This document shows, in pieces, positions 19,253-28,309 of a stretch of 64,000 bases of DNA (its first letter is position 1; every line of letters starts with the position of its first letter). The stretch comes from an uncultured delta proteobacterium. GTDB lineage: Bacteria > Desulfobacterota > Desulfobulbia > Desulfobulbales > Desulfocapsaceae. Location of the stretch: positions 121,997-185,996 of the forward strand of contig CAIUQR010000059.1 in assembly GCA_903901335.1 (NCBI GenBank), given 5' to 3'. Below the pieces are notes generated by a model, which worked only from the letters and a program-made list of their open reading frames with translations, made no database searches and was not told the origin of the DNA. Both the position numbers and the translations under genes were made by a program.

Positions 19253-20635
19253 TTACTTTTTGCCACCATCGGCAAGAGTGGTCGGGTCCAGAAGTTCGAT
19301 GAGTTCGGAGCGGGTCAGATCGGTTTCCTCCAGAGCTATCTCGAGGATCGGACGGCTTTCCGCCATTGCCCTTTTGGCAATCCTGGCCGATGCCAGATAG
19401 CCGATCCTGAGATTTAAGGCCGTCACCAGGATCGGGTTACGGGCAACGGCCTCGCTGCACACCTCCCGGTTAATCTTCATTCCGGCAATGGCCTTCTTTG
19501 CCAGCAATGCGGCAGCGCCGGCGAGAAGATCAATACTGTCCAGCAGATTTGCCGCAGCTACCGGCAGCATGGTATTAAGCTGAAAATTCCCTGATTGAGC
19601 GGCCAGCGCGACCACGGTGTCGTTGCCGATAACCTGCACCGCCGCCATACACACCGCCTCGGGGATGACCGGATTGACCTTGGCCGGCATAATGCTTGAT
19701 CCAGGCTGCAGGGCAGGCAGCACAATCTCGCCTAAGCCTGCCAGTGGACCTGAATTCATCCACCTGAGATCATTTGCGATCTTCATCAACGCAATCGCTG
19801 TGCCCCTCAGATGTCCGGAGATCTCAACGGCCGTTCCCAGGCTGCTGAGACTCTTGTAAAAAGATGCGCTGACCGTACAGGACAGGCCGGTCAGGCTGTT
19901 AATCCCGGCAATGGCCCTGGTTGGAAATTCCGGATGGCAATTCACCCCGCTACCGACCGCCGTTCCGCCCAGGGCCAGACTCGAAAGGCGGGGCATGGCA
20001 GAATCCAAGCGATGGATACAGTCATCGATCTGGGCTGCCCAACCGTCCAGCTCCGCCTGCAGCCGGATGGGCAGGGCATCCATCAGATGGGTACGGCCGG
20101 TTTTTATCACATCGCTGTATTCGGCACCCTTCTTCCGGACAATGCCGGCCAGCAGTTCCAGGGATGGACGCAGCACATCCCGCAGCCCCAGGGCAGTTGC
20201 AAGATGGAGGGCCGTTGGAATCACATCGTTGCTGCTCTGGCCAAGATTGACATGATCGTTGGCTGACAGCTCCACCCCCATCTGCCGGGCCAGGCCGCAG
20301 ATCACCTCGTTCACGTTCATGTTCGTGCTTGTTCCGGAGCCGGTCTGAAAGACCGAGACCAAAAACTGGTCGTCATATCCCTCCTGCAGGATCTTTTGGG
20401 CGCATGAGGCAATCGCCTCTCCCTTTTTTTTATCCAGCAGACCGAGCTCCATATTCGTCTCAGCCGCCGCCAGCTTGATGATGGTAAGCGCCCGGATAAA
20501 TCCCTGCGGGAGCCGTCTATCAGAGATAACAAAATTTTCAAGCGCGCGCTGGGTCTGCGGTCCATACAGGGCCTCGGCGGGAATCCGTACCGGCCCCAGG
20601 CTGTCCTCTTCTATGCGGTATTGTCGATCAGTCAT
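19253..20635 (-). CDS. fumC: Class II fumarate hydratase
   Basis: About 460 residues. Aspartase/fumarase superfamily: TGSGTSTNMNVNEVI, GRTHLMDALP, and the signature GSSIMPAKVNPVIPEAV; the wording after the signature resembles actinobacterial-type FumC rather than aspartase. It interconverts fumarate and malate. An Ala replaces the Gly usual in GSSIMPGKVNP. Start set at the ATG of MTDRQYRIEE by comparison with family N-termini; an ATG four codons earlier and a TTG overlapping the preceding stop are alternatives. Last gene of the korA-korBC-fum unit. Confidence 0.85.
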   Translation of the reverse strand: MTDRQYRIEEDSLGPVRIPAEALYGPQTQRALENFVISDRRLPQGFIRALTIIKLAAAETNMELGLLDKKKGEAIASCAQKILQEGYDDQFLVSVFQTGSGTSTNMNVNEVICGLARQMGVELSANDHVNLGQSSNDVIPTALHLATALGLRDVLRPSLELLAGIVRKKGAEYSDVIKTGRTHLMDALPIRLQAELDGWAAQIDDCIHRLDSAMPRLSSLALGGTAVGSGVNCHPEFPTRAIAGINSLTGLSCTVSASFYKSLSSLGTAVEISGHLRGTAIALMKIANDLRWMNSGPLAGLGEIVLPALQPGSSIMPAKVNPVIPEAVCMAAVQVIGNDTVVALAAQSGNFQLNTMLPVAAANLLDSIDLLAGAAALLAKKAIAGMKINREVCSEAVARNPILVTALNLRIGYLASARIAKRAMAESRPILEIALEETDLTRSELIELLDPTTLADGGKK

Positions 20636-20670
20636 TGACTGCACCATTTTGATATGTGGGTGATCGGCCT

Positions 20671-21984
20671 TCAACCGACCACGATTGACTGCTTTTTGAT
20701 CACTGACTCAATCAGACTCATCACCGAAGACAGAACAGCGCCCTGGAAACGGTGTTCCAGCGCCGACTTCAGCATAGCCGGATTGATCACCGTATTCCAC
20801 CCGGCAAGAAGGGCAAGCGCAGCCAGCGCCCAATCCTGCTCCCGGATGGACTGCTGCCTGAAATCGACAACGCGTCGCTCAACATTGCAGTCAGGGATAT
20901 CCACCCCCTGGGCACCTATCACCAGGGCCCCAGGAGCGAGGCGGGCAAACAAGTCTTTTTTCCGGTTTACACCTTCCTGTCCCAAGGCCAGGATCACCCC
21001 TGGCCGTTCAATGCCGGTAAAGCCGATCCGATCCGGCCACAGGATCACCTCACTGACCGAGGCTCCCCGCAACACGTTTATATCATTGCTGTTCTTCTGG
21101 GTTACCAAAAATCCACCGGCAATCCCCGCCAAGGCGAGCAGTTCGCCCGCTGTGCCGATTCGCTGGCCGGCACCGCCAAGGATAATGACTTCGACCTTTT
21201 CCCTGGCAGGCGGACTCTGTACCGAGTGTATCTTCAGCGGTGTCTGCACCAATCTCTGTTCAGCCGCCAGTTCCCGGTAAAATTCCCCGTATTCCCGGCG
21301 TTGATTATGGGCAATCAAGCCATTATAGGCAGGCATCCGGGCGATCTCCTTGTCAATGCCTGCCGGAGTCAGCTTGTTCTTCCGGGTATAGCGTCCCGTG
21401 CAGATCGCAGGAAGATCAAGAACCGCAAATCCGGGAAATCTGATCGCCCTTTCGATGAGTTCCGGCAGATCAGCAGCAAGAGCCGAACTGCGGGCCACAA
21501 AGGGTGCGCCGGCGGCATCGGCCAGGCGACAGACATCCAGCGGTTGATCGAGCCGGTTTAAAAATCCGGAGGCAGTAACGGCCGCGTTCGGGCTTGTGAT
21601 CGAGCATTGGCCGCCGGTCATGCCGTAGTTGAAATTATTGAGAACAAGCAGGGTCAGGTCGAGATTCCTTCGGCAGGCGGATTGAAAATGGGCACCGCCG
21701 ATCCCCATGCCCCCGTCTCCCATGATCACAATCACCTGCAGATCGGGCCTGGCCATCTTTAAGCCCGTGGCATAGGTCAATGCCCTGCCATGAAGTCCGT
21801 GGAAGGCATGGGTGGTGAAAAAAACATCCAGAAGCCCGGAACAACCGATATCGGTGACCAGCGCGACCTGATCGTCTCGCAGCCCCATCCGACCCAATGT
21901 CCGGTCAAGGGCATGCACGATCCTGTCATAAGAACACCCGGGGCAGAAGGCCGGTGGCCGGGAGCCATGCAAGAGGCTATCCAT
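20671..21984 (-). CDS. korB: 2-oxoacid:ferredoxin oxidoreductase, fused beta-gamma subunit
   Basis: 437 residues. Residues 1-250 are the beta subunit: CPGCSYDRI near the N terminus, TDIGCSG, and the thiamine-diphosphate/Mg motif GDGGMGIGG with the following NNFNYGMTGGQ. Residues about 255-430 are a gamma-subunit domain (VIILGGAGQRIGTAGELLA, then the IRWPDRI-like ILWPDRI region). In many organisms these are separate genes. Family and context favour 2-oxoglutarate (KorB/KorC): decarboxylation to succinyl-CoA with ferredoxin reduction, or the reverse carboxylation. GAGGTAATCC precedes the ATG. No separate ferredoxin-type delta subunit is present. Confidence 0.88.
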   Translation of the reverse strand: MDSLLHGSRPPAFCPGCSYDRIVHALDRTLGRMGLRDDQVALVTDIGCSGLLDVFFTTHAFHGLHGRALTYATGLKMARPDLQVIVIMGDGGMGIGGAHFQSACRRNLDLTLLVLNNFNYGMTGGQCSITSPNAAVTASGFLNRLDQPLDVCRLADAAGAPFVARSSALAADLPELIERAIRFPGFAVLDLPAICTGRYTRKNKLTPAGIDKEIARMPAYNGLIAHNQRREYGEFYRELAAEQRLVQTPLKIHSVQSPPAREKVEVIILGGAGQRIGTAGELLALAGIAGGFLVTQKNSNDINVLRGASVSEVILWPDRIGFTGIERPGVILALGQEGVNRKKDLFARLAPGALVIGAQGVDIPDCNVERRVVDFRQQSIREQDWALAALALLAGWNTVINPAMLKSALEHRFQGAVLSSVMSLIESVIKKQSIVVG

Positions 21985-23095
21985 GGATTACCTCGATGAT
22001 CTGGGCCGGTGTGAGAAGGCTCCCATCCATCCGGCCGTACCAGTCAACCTTTTTCCCGGCCAGCACCCGTTCTATCTCAAAGACATACTGCCCCATATTC
22101 ATCTCGACGACAACCACTCTCTGATAATTCCCGGCCGTTTCGCGAATCAGCACCTCGGGCACCGGCCAGAGCGTCTTCAGGATAAGCAGGGAAACCGGAT
22201 GACCATCATCCTGCAAAATCAATTGTGCATCCCTGGCCGCCCTCGCGCTTACGCCATAGGTGATGATCAGGGTAGAGGCGCCGGGCAGGATGAAAGACTG
22301 ATGAAAGCTGAAGTCGCTGATCTGTTTGGTTAATTTTTCTGTAAGCCTGCGGCGGATTGACCCGATGGTTGAGGTATCGGTGGTGATATAGCCATCCGGG
22401 CCATGGGTGGAACTGGTCTGCCGAACCGGGGTACGCCCTCCGATCGGAAGAAAATCAGGGACCTGTCTGTCAGGAGGGACCGCAAACGGCAGGAAGGAAC
22501 CTTCGCCCGTACAATACTGACGCCCCACCATCTCCGGAAGTCGAACCCCGTCCAGATTGAAGCTCTCACGGGTCTGACCGATCTCTTTACTGGAGGCCAG
22601 AAAAACCGGACAGCGATAGATTTCGGCAAGGTTGAAGGCAATCACCGTCAAAAGATAACAATCCGCTACATCTGTCGGGGCAAGGACAATGACCGGCAGC
22701 CCGCCGCTGTTGCCCCAGCGCAGGAAATTGATATCCCCGTCCGCTCCCAGAGTGGGTGAGCCGGTAGACGGTCCGAGTCGCTGCACGTCCACGATCACAA
22801 TGGGAATCTCGCTGCCTATCGCAAAGGAGATCTGCTCACTGCAGAGGCTGACGCCCGGTCCGGAAGTCGCCGTCATCACCTTCAGCCCGGCCATAGCTGC
22901 TCCAAGGCAATAGCCGATGGAGGCGATCTCATCTTCCCCCTGCATACAGATACCGCCTCGTGGCGGCAGCAGTTCCAGCATCTTTGTAAGGATTGACGTG
23001 GCAGGTGTTATAGGATATCCAGCAAAAAACCGGCAACCAGCCGCGATGGCCCCCCAGGCAATGGCCTCATTCCCCCCCAGAAACGACAGAGCCAT
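21977..23095 (-). CDS. korA: 2-oxoacid:ferredoxin oxidoreductase alpha subunit
   Basis: 372 residues. Pyrimidine-binding domain with GNEAIAWGAIAAGCRFFAGY start, YPITPAT, the EDEIASIG segment and TSGPGVSL, then the transketolase-C-like domain. Pairs with the downstream fused beta-gamma chain, whose ATG it overlaps by 8 bp. The lack of an N-terminal gamma domain fits the fusion of gamma to beta instead. Substrate inferred as 2-oxoglutarate from similarity to KorA and from the fumarase gene in the same operon. Confidence 0.88.
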   Translation of the reverse strand: MALSFLGGNEAIAWGAIAAGCRFFAGYPITPATSILTKMLELLPPRGGICMQGEDEIASIGYCLGAAMAGLKVMTATSGPGVSLCSEQISFAIGSEIPIVIVDVQRLGPSTGSPTLGADGDINFLRWGNSGGLPVIVLAPTDVADCYLLTVIAFNLAEIYRCPVFLASSKEIGQTRESFNLDGVRLPEMVGRQYCTGEGSFLPFAVPPDRQVPDFLPIGGRTPVRQTSSTHGPDGYITTDTSTIGSIRRRLTEKLTKQISDFSFHQSFILPGASTLIITYGVSARAARDAQLILQDDGHPVSLLILKTLWPVPEVLIRETAGNYQRVVVVEMNMGQYVFEIERVLAGKKVDWYGRMDGSLLTPAQIIEVIHG

Positions 23096-23190
23096 ACGGT
23101 ATCCCCCTTGCCCGGTTTAATTCGATTCGGTCGTCTTCAATTCAAGCGGCACATCTGGACTCATTATTGTGCGGAATACCAGCCGGTGTC

Positions 23191-23325
23191 TCAGGCATGA
23201 GTCGCTGCATCACGGAGGAACCGGCAGTACTTCTGATCCCCCTGCATGATATGATCCAGAAGCCAGTTTTTTAAAATCTTGATAATTTCACTTTTTAAGA
23301 CCATCCCTTCCATAAAATCAACCAT
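23191..23325 (-). pseudogene. Hemerythrin C-terminal remnant
   Basis: A 44-codon frame (ATG 23325, stop at 23191) whose product contains ILKNWLLDHIMQGDQKYCRF. This closely resembles the last helix of bacteriohemerythrins, including the HxxxxD iron-ligand pair. The first two-thirds of the domain, with the other His ligands, is absent and an in-frame stop lies just upstream. It is therefore a truncated remnant rather than a functional oxygen-binding protein. Confidence 0.6.
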
Positions 23326-23520
23326 CTGATGATTATCTCAACTCTATCATTTTCGATGATGCTCCGCAAATCTTAAACCCAAAAACGGAGTCAAATTTAC
23401 CGGCTGCTGAAGAACACTTCCTCAACAATCAATTTTATTCAATTTTCTCAGACACCATGGCTTCTGAAAAGACTGCCCCCACCTCCTTCCCACATGTCAG
23501 GGGAGCAGCCTCCGGGAGCA

Positions 23521-23691
23521 CTAACCCTTCTCTGTCCCCACTATCTCATTCACATTTGAACAACTTTCACGTTCCTTTTCGCTGAGCCGTTCAAACTCCT
23601 TTTCATTGCTATGTTCAAAATCGACTTTGCAGACGAATTCTCTGCCTTCTCTATCATTTACCCATGCTAACGAACCATAATCACCATTCAT
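23521..23691 (-). CDS. Small acidic protein of unknown function (56 aa)
   Basis: Start at ATG 23691, seven bases after GAGG; an ATG two codons earlier lacks proper spacing. The product begins MNGDYGSLAW, continues with a D-R-E-G-R-E-F-V-C-K block, then a strongly charged helix and a final VNEIVGTEKG. Composition is that of a folded cytoplasmic small protein, with two Cys residues. No family named with certainty; the pattern is reminiscent of small conserved hypotheticals in sulfate reducers. Confidence 0.55.
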   Translation of the reverse strand: MNGDYGSLAWVNDREGREFVCKVDFEHSNEKEFERLSEKERESCSNVNEIVGTEKG

Positions 23692-23858
23692 ACTCATACC
23701 TCATATATCAATAAATTATAACTACTTATCTATTTACCTGCGCTCCCTTCGCCAGCCATCTTTGACCGTTTTTAAATTGATACCGACCAGAGTAGACAAT
23801 TTTGCCGCTACCTTCCAATATATCGAAAAGAGCGAAGACGCTTGAACATTTTTAGGAT

Positions 23859-23878
23859 TACCTAATTCCTATTAGGTA
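23859..23878. promoter_or_regulatory. 20-bp perfect palindrome, candidate operator
   Basis: Arms TACCTAAT (23859-23866) and ATTAGGTA (23871-23878) are exact reverse complements around a 4-bp TCCT spacer. Dyads of this size usually bind dimeric helix-turn-helix regulators. It lies between two small minus-strand ORFs; no T-tract follows. Confidence 0.5.
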
Positions 23879-23934
23879 TAGTAAGGCTATTTCATTTTTT
23901 TAACAATATGGGTTTCCTAAAAAAAATCGGAATC

Positions 23935-24105
23935 TCAGGAGTAGAACGGAACCGAATCAACGAAATGTATGCAGGACACCCTCCGGTACGTTAACACCTC
24001 CCCCTTATCGTCGACAGCCAGATCGGCTTGATCGAACATTTTGTAAAATAATCCCCATTTTCCGAAAACCTCTTTAATGAAATTTTCATTATGCATGTTG
24101 TGCAT
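23935..24105 (-). CDS. Possible small protein (56 aa)
   Basis: Open frame of 56 codons from ATG 24105 (or 24096). The product has an aromatic-rich first half (FGKWGLFYKMFDQADL) and a LTYRRVSCIHFVD second half, which looks protein-like. No ribosome site is visible and the start lies in very AT-rich DNA, so it may be a fragment of an older gene or chance. No family recognised. Confidence 0.3.
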   Translation of the reverse strand: MHNMHNENFIKEVFGKWGLFYKMFDQADLAVDDKGEVLTYRRVSCIHFVDSVPFYS

Positions 24106-24309
24106 ATTGTATTTTTTTATTTTTTTTATAAATTTTTTATTATTAGAAAAATATACGCGACAATCGAGAACACTTTGTTGAGAGAAATATATTTTATATT
24201 ATATATACAATCAATTATGTATTTGCCTTTTACTGATATGGAGGACAAATCATACTGATACAAGGCAGCATCTACACACGAAACCGACTTTTTCTCTTTA
24301 AAATCCTAT

Positions 24310-24338
24310 TTGACATTTTCTAAAAATAAATTATTTAT
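24310..24338 (+). promoter_or_regulatory. Candidate promoter for the hdr-mvh operon
   Basis: Perfect TTGACA at 24310-24315, 17 bp, then ATTTAT at 24333-24338, a modest -10 match. The leader to hdrA would be about 80 nt. Confidence 0.4.
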
Positions 24339-24424
24339 GCACAAATTGAACAATTCGAACAATACTGCATGCGGATTTGCGGTCGATTGCGAGATGTCGT
24401 TACTAAAAGTCAATGGAGGTAAAC

Positions 24425-26437
24425 ATGGCAAAAGTTGGAGTATATGTCTGTCATTGCGGTTCCAATATCGGCGGTGTCGTCGATGTTGAGGCCGTCTGCA
24501 AGCATGCGGAGACTCTGCCGGATGTTGTTGTATCCCGGCAGAACCTGTTCATGTGTTCGGATCCAGGTCAGGAAATCATTCGACAGGACATCATTGGCGG
24601 TGTTGTCGATAAGGTTGTCGTCGCAGCCTGCACGCCTAGGACCCACGAGCCGATTTTCAGAAAGGTTCTTGAAGGTGAAGGACTGAATAAATATCTCTTC
24701 GAGATGGCCAATATCCGGGATCAGGACAGCTGGGTGCATGCTAACGACAAGGAGGGAGCTACCGCTAAGGCTAAGCAGATTGTCGCCAGCGCCGTCGCCA
24801 AGGCCAGAAATCTCCTTCCCTTGGAAGACAAATATGTCGATGTGACCAAGGCCGCTCTCGTTATCGGTGGCGGTGTCGCCGGTATTTTTTCGGCCCTTGA
24901 TCTCGCCAATATGGGCAACAAGGTCTATCTGATCGAAAAAGAGCCCTCCATCGGCGGCGTGATGGCACAACTCGACAAAACATTCCCGACCAATGACTGT
25001 TCGGCCTGTATTTTGACCCCGGTCATGGTCGATGCCGGAACCCATCCGAATATCGAACTGCTGACTTACTCGGAAATCGATGCGGTGGAGGGGTATATCG
25101 GCAACTTCGACGTGAAGATCAGACGGAAACAGGCCTATGTCGACTGGGAGAAATGTACCGGCTGCGGCGCCTGCGCCGATGCCTGCCCGGTACGCACACC
25201 CAACGAATTCAACGCCGGACTCGACAATCGCGGCGCAGCCTTCATCCATTTTCCGCAAGCGGTCCCGAAAAAGGCGGTCATCGATATGCCCAATTGCATC
25301 AACTGCGGGGGCAGAACGATCGGCAGCGAGCAGAAAATCAGCAAGAAGACCGGCAAACCAATCCTTGCCCCCTGTGAGCGGGCCTGTCCGGCAGGGGCCA
25401 TCGACCGTTCCAAGGTTGCCGATCCGAACGGTGAAATCATCGACGTCAAGGTTGGCGCCATCATCGTTGCCACCGGCTACAAGGTAATGGACAAGGACAA
25501 GTTCAAGAACCTTGCCCCGGACTCTCCCAATGTCCTGACCGCGCTCCAGCTTGAACGGCTGATCTCGGCGACCGGCCCCACCGGCGGCCAGTTCCTCCGG
25601 CCGAGCGATATGAAAAAACCGCATACTGTCTCGTTTCTTTCCTGCATAGGATCCCGGGATGAGCGACATCACACCTACTGCTCACGGGTCTGCTGCATGT
25701 ATATGATCAAACAGGCAAAACTTCTGAAAGAAAAATACCCGGACCTGGAGATCTATATGCATTTTATGGACGTCAGGACCCCCGGCAAGGACTTTGACGA
25801 ATATTACACCGGCGCCATTGATATGGGGATAAACATCATCCGCGGCCGGGTCGGCGGGATCGACATGCTTCCCGGCGACAAGCTTCGGGTCATGGGATTT
25901 GACGCCGATCTGGCCTCAAACATTGAGATCGATGCCGACCTGGTGGTTATGGCCACCGCCATCGAACTCCAGGATGATATCAAACCCTTTGCTCAAAAGC
26001 TGAGCCTAACGCTTGATGGCTCCGGGTTTTTCAAGGAACTGCATCCGAAACTGAAACCGGTCGAGACCCCGGTGGAAGGCATCTTCCTCGCTGGCTGCTG
26101 CCAGGGACCGAAGGATATCCCGGACACCGTCGCCCAAGCCAAAGGCGCAGCTGCCGCAGCGGCAGTACCGCTTGCTCAGGGAAGGGTGAAAGTCAACCCG
26201 ACCATCTCGGAGATCGACAGGGAAAAATGCAGCGGCTGCGGCATCTGTGAACCGCTCTGCCCCTACGGTGCGATCAGCATGATTGCAACCGATGCAGCTC
26301 ATCCACGGGCCCGGATTGAGATGACCCAGTGTAAAGGATGCGGCGTCTGCACAACGGCCTGCCCGTCCACCGCCATCATGCTGCACGGCTATACCGAGAA
26401 TCAGATCATGGCGCAAATTTTCGCCTTAACTGCATAG
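24425..26437 (+). CDS. hdrA: Heterodisulfide reductase subunit A-like flavoprotein
   Basis: 670 residues from the ATG that follows GGAGG; a shorter-spaced upstream ATG contains that site and is rejected. N-terminal HdrA domain (VGVYVCHCGSNIG, AACTPRTHEP), Rossmann FAD-binding GGGVAG near 148, an inserted ferredoxin motif CTGCGACADACP near 240, Cys-rich CIGSRDE/CSRVCC near 400, and two C-terminal [4Fe-4S] motifs (CSGCGICEPLCP, CKGCGVCTTACP). HdrA is the flavin-based bifurcating subunit in cytoplasmic Hdr complexes. First gene of hdrA-hdrC-hdrB-mvhD-mvhG-mvhA, so it probably splits H2 electrons between ferredoxin and a disulfide or other acceptor. Confidence 0.95.
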   Translation: MAKVGVYVCHCGSNIGGVVDVEAVCKHAETLPDVVVSRQNLFMCSDPGQEIIRQDIIGGVVDKVVVAACTPRTHEPIFRKVLEGEGLNKYLFEMANIRDQDSWVHANDKEGATAKAKQIVASAVAKARNLLPLEDKYVDVTKAALVIGGGVAGIFSALDLANMGNKVYLIEKEPSIGGVMAQLDKTFPTNDCSACILTPVMVDAGTHPNIELLTYSEIDAVEGYIGNFDVKIRRKQAYVDWEKCTGCGACADACPVRTPNEFNAGLDNRGAAFIHFPQAVPKKAVIDMPNCINCGGRTIGSEQKISKKTGKPILAPCERACPAGAIDRSKVADPNGEIIDVKVGAIIVATGYKVMDKDKFKNLAPDSPNVLTALQLERLISATGPTGGQFLRPSDMKKPHTVSFLSCIGSRDERHHTYCSRVCCMYMIKQAKLLKEKYPDLEIYMHFMDVRTPGKDFDEYYTGAIDMGINIIRGRVGGIDMLPGDKLRVMGFDADLASNIEIDADLVVMATAIELQDDIKPFAQKLSLTLDGSGFFKELHPKLKPVETPVEGIFLAGCCQGPKDIPDTVAQAKGAAAAAAVPLAQGRVKVNPTISEIDREKCSGCGICEPLCPYGAISMIATDAAHPRARIEMTQCKGCGVCTTACPSTAIMLHGYTENQIMAQIFALTA

Positions 26438-26446
26438 GAGGCAGAG

Positions 26447-26959
26447 ATGGCAGCTATCAATCTTACCAAAATGGATAAGGAAATTATCCAGAAAATTATC
26501 GACCATGGCGGCAAGGGAATCACTAAATGCATTCAGTGCAACGCCTGTGCCTCGGTCTGCCCGGTGGCCAAGGCCGGATTTCCACTCTATGGGCGGTTGC
26601 TTTTTCGAAAAATTCAGACCGGGCACTTCGAAGAGATCATCGAGGATTCATCCAGCTGGGCCTGTCAGGCCTGCAACCGCTGCACGGAGATCTGTCCCCG
26701 TGATGCCAAACCCTTCGAGATCGTCTTTGCATTTCGACGGATACAGGCCAATGAGCTGGCAATTTCGACCTCCGCCTTTACCCCACTGATGAATCTCCAT
26801 GCCACCGGACATGCGGTCTATTCGGAGGCTTCGAAGGAACTCAGGCAAAAGGTAGGGCTCCCGGCCGTACCGGTCACCTCGATCGCGAACGAAAAGGCCC
26901 AGGAAGAGATCCGGACCCTGTTGGACAACAGTCCGATGGGCGAGCTCGGCATATTTTAA
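26447..26959 (+). CDS. hdrC: Heterodisulfide reductase subunit C-like iron-sulfur protein
   Basis: 170 residues with two complete [4Fe-4S] motifs: C28-C31-C34-C38 and C73-C76-C79-C83, each followed by Pro except for the normal Cys-Pro. Passes electrons between HdrA and HdrB. GGAGG ribosome site 6 bp upstream; 9 bp after hdrA and 13 bp before hdrB. No membrane helix, so it belongs to the soluble HdrABC type rather than a membrane DsrMK/HdrDE type. Confidence 0.94.
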   Translation: MAAINLTKMDKEIIQKIIDHGGKGITKCIQCNACASVCPVAKAGFPLYGRLLFRKIQTGHFEEIIEDSSSWACQACNRCTEICPRDAKPFEIVFAFRRIQANELAISTSAFTPLMNLHATGHAVYSEASKELRQKVGLPAVPVTSIANEKAQEEIRTLLDNSPMGELGIF

Positions 26960-26972
26960 GGAGAAGAAACTC

Positions 26973-27881
26973 ATGGAAAAATGCGGAATATATTTGGGAT
27001 GCAATATCCCCTTCAGAGCCCCGGATATCGAACACTCGTTCTATAAGGTGTTCCCAGCGCTCGGCATGGAGATCGTTGACATGGAAGGCGCCACCTGTTG
27101 TCCGGCCTGGGGAACGGCTCCCTCGTTCGATATCGATACCTGGCTGGCCGTCTCCGGACGCAATATCACCATCGCCGAGGACAAAAATGTCGATATCATG
27201 ACCGGCTGCAACAGCTGCTTCGGGGTCATGAGCGAGGCCAAACACCTGATCGATCATGATCCGGCACGAAAAAAGACCGTCGATAAAAACCTGGCCCTGA
27301 TCGATAGAAAATATAAAGGGGACTCGGAGATCTATCATGTCTCCCATGTCCTCTACAAGAACATCGGCATTGAGAAGATACGGGAGAATGTAAAATATAC
27401 CCTGAAACAGCTCAAAATCGCTGTCCAACCCGGCTGTCATATCCTCTGGCCCTCGGAGGTCATGGCGGTGAAGGAGAAAAACTCCTTTTTCCCGACGATC
27501 CTGAAGGAACTCTGTGAGGTCCTGGGCGCTGAAGTTCCTCATTACAGCAAGCTGAATGCCTGCTGCGGCATGGGGGCGATGCGCAGCACAGACCAGGTTC
27601 GTTCGATAGGCCTCGTCAAGGAAAAGCTCGTCAACATGAAGGAAGAGATAGCCCCGGACATGATCGTCACCACCTGTTCCTCCTGCTATCTGCAGTTTGA
27701 CGGCGCCCAGAAGATCCTGAAGGAGAAAGGAGAGATCGATTTCGAGATCCCGGTCTTCTACTATACCCAGCTCCTTGCCCTCTGCATGGGTTTTGATCCG
27801 AAAAATGTAGCGGCGATCAGCGAGACCCCGCGGGACGCGATCATTCAGAAAATTCAGAGTGAAGCGCGACTGCTTAATTAG
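26973..27881 (+). CDS. hdrB: Heterodisulfide reductase subunit B-like protein
   Basis: 302 residues. Two Cys-rich CCG domains: an N-terminal set around GATCCPAWG with the later GCNSCF, and a C-terminal set around NACCGMGAMR and TTCSSCYLQF. These bind the noncubane [4Fe-4S] clusters that cleave disulfides in methanogen HdrB. In a sulfate reducer the disulfide substrate is unknown; CoM-S-S-CoB is not expected. Strong AAGGAG site. Confidence 0.94.
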   Translation: MEKCGIYLGCNIPFRAPDIEHSFYKVFPALGMEIVDMEGATCCPAWGTAPSFDIDTWLAVSGRNITIAEDKNVDIMTGCNSCFGVMSEAKHLIDHDPARKKTVDKNLALIDRKYKGDSEIYHVSHVLYKNIGIEKIRENVKYTLKQLKIAVQPGCHILWPSEVMAVKEKNSFFPTILKELCEVLGAEVPHYSKLNACCGMGAMRSTDQVRSIGLVKEKLVNMKEEIAPDMIVTTCSSCYLQFDGAQKILKEKGEIDFEIPVFYYTQLLALCMGFDPKNVAAISETPRDAIIQKIQSEARLLN

Positions 27882-27892
27882 GAGGTTATTTC

Positions 27893-28309
27893 ATGGAATT
27901 TGTACCCAATATTATAGGATTTGCCTGCCAATGGTGCACCTACGCGGGCGCCGACCTCGCCGGCAATCTCCGTTGTAAATATCCGCCGACCGTGAAGCTG
28001 ATCAAGGTCCCCTGCTCCGGCCGGGTCAAGCCCGAGTATGTGATGGAGGCCCTTGCGGGCGGGGCCGACGGTGTGCTGGTCGGCGGCTGTCATTTCGGCG
28101 ACTGCCACTATAAGGACGGCAATCATAAGACCAAAAACCGGATGGACATGCTGAAAAAGATGCTGGGAGACCTGGGCTTCGACCCACGGCGGTTCCGCCG
28201 TGAATGGATCTCGGGCGCGGAAGGCAAAAAGTTTGCCGAGGTTATTACCGATTTCACCGCGGAACTCATCGAACTCGGTCCTAACCCGCTCAAAGGAGGA
28301 GTGAAATAA
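27893..28309 (+). CDS. mvhD: MvhD-type hydrogenase iron-sulfur subunit
   Basis: 138 residues with the family's five conserved Cys (C12, C15, C41, C66, C71) that hold a [2Fe-2S] cluster. It connects the Mvh hydrogenase to HdrA. Its stop overlaps the mvhG start by one base (TAATG). AGGAGG ribosome site. Confidence 0.95.
   Translation: MEFVPNIIGFACQWCTYAGADLAGNLRCKYPPTVKLIKVPCSGRVKPEYVMEALAGGADGVLVGGCHFGDCHYKDGNHKTKNRMDMLKKMLGDLGFDPRRFRREWISGAEGKKFAEVITDFTAELIELGPNPLKGGVK

Larger units (their letters stand above)
23096..24424. other. Gene-poor 1.3-kb region between korA and hdrA
   Basis: Only short minus-strand ORFs, a hemerythrin fragment and a 20-bp palindrome (listed separately) were found. 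From 24100 to 24260 the sequence is very AT-rich. Another open frame of about 42 codons at 23726-23851 (minus) lacks an ATG. The mix of fragments suggests decayed or accessory DNA, plus the divergent control regions of kor and hdr. Confidence 0.5.

Noticed and set aside
23726..23851. Minus-strand 42-codon frame with protein-like residues
   Set aside because: No ATG, only an internal TTG, and no ribosome site; too short to support as a gene, though it may be a fragment.
24410..25672. 420-codon open frame antisense to hdrA
   Set aside because: Shadow of the GC-biased hdrA coding strand; no ribosome site and no domain features.
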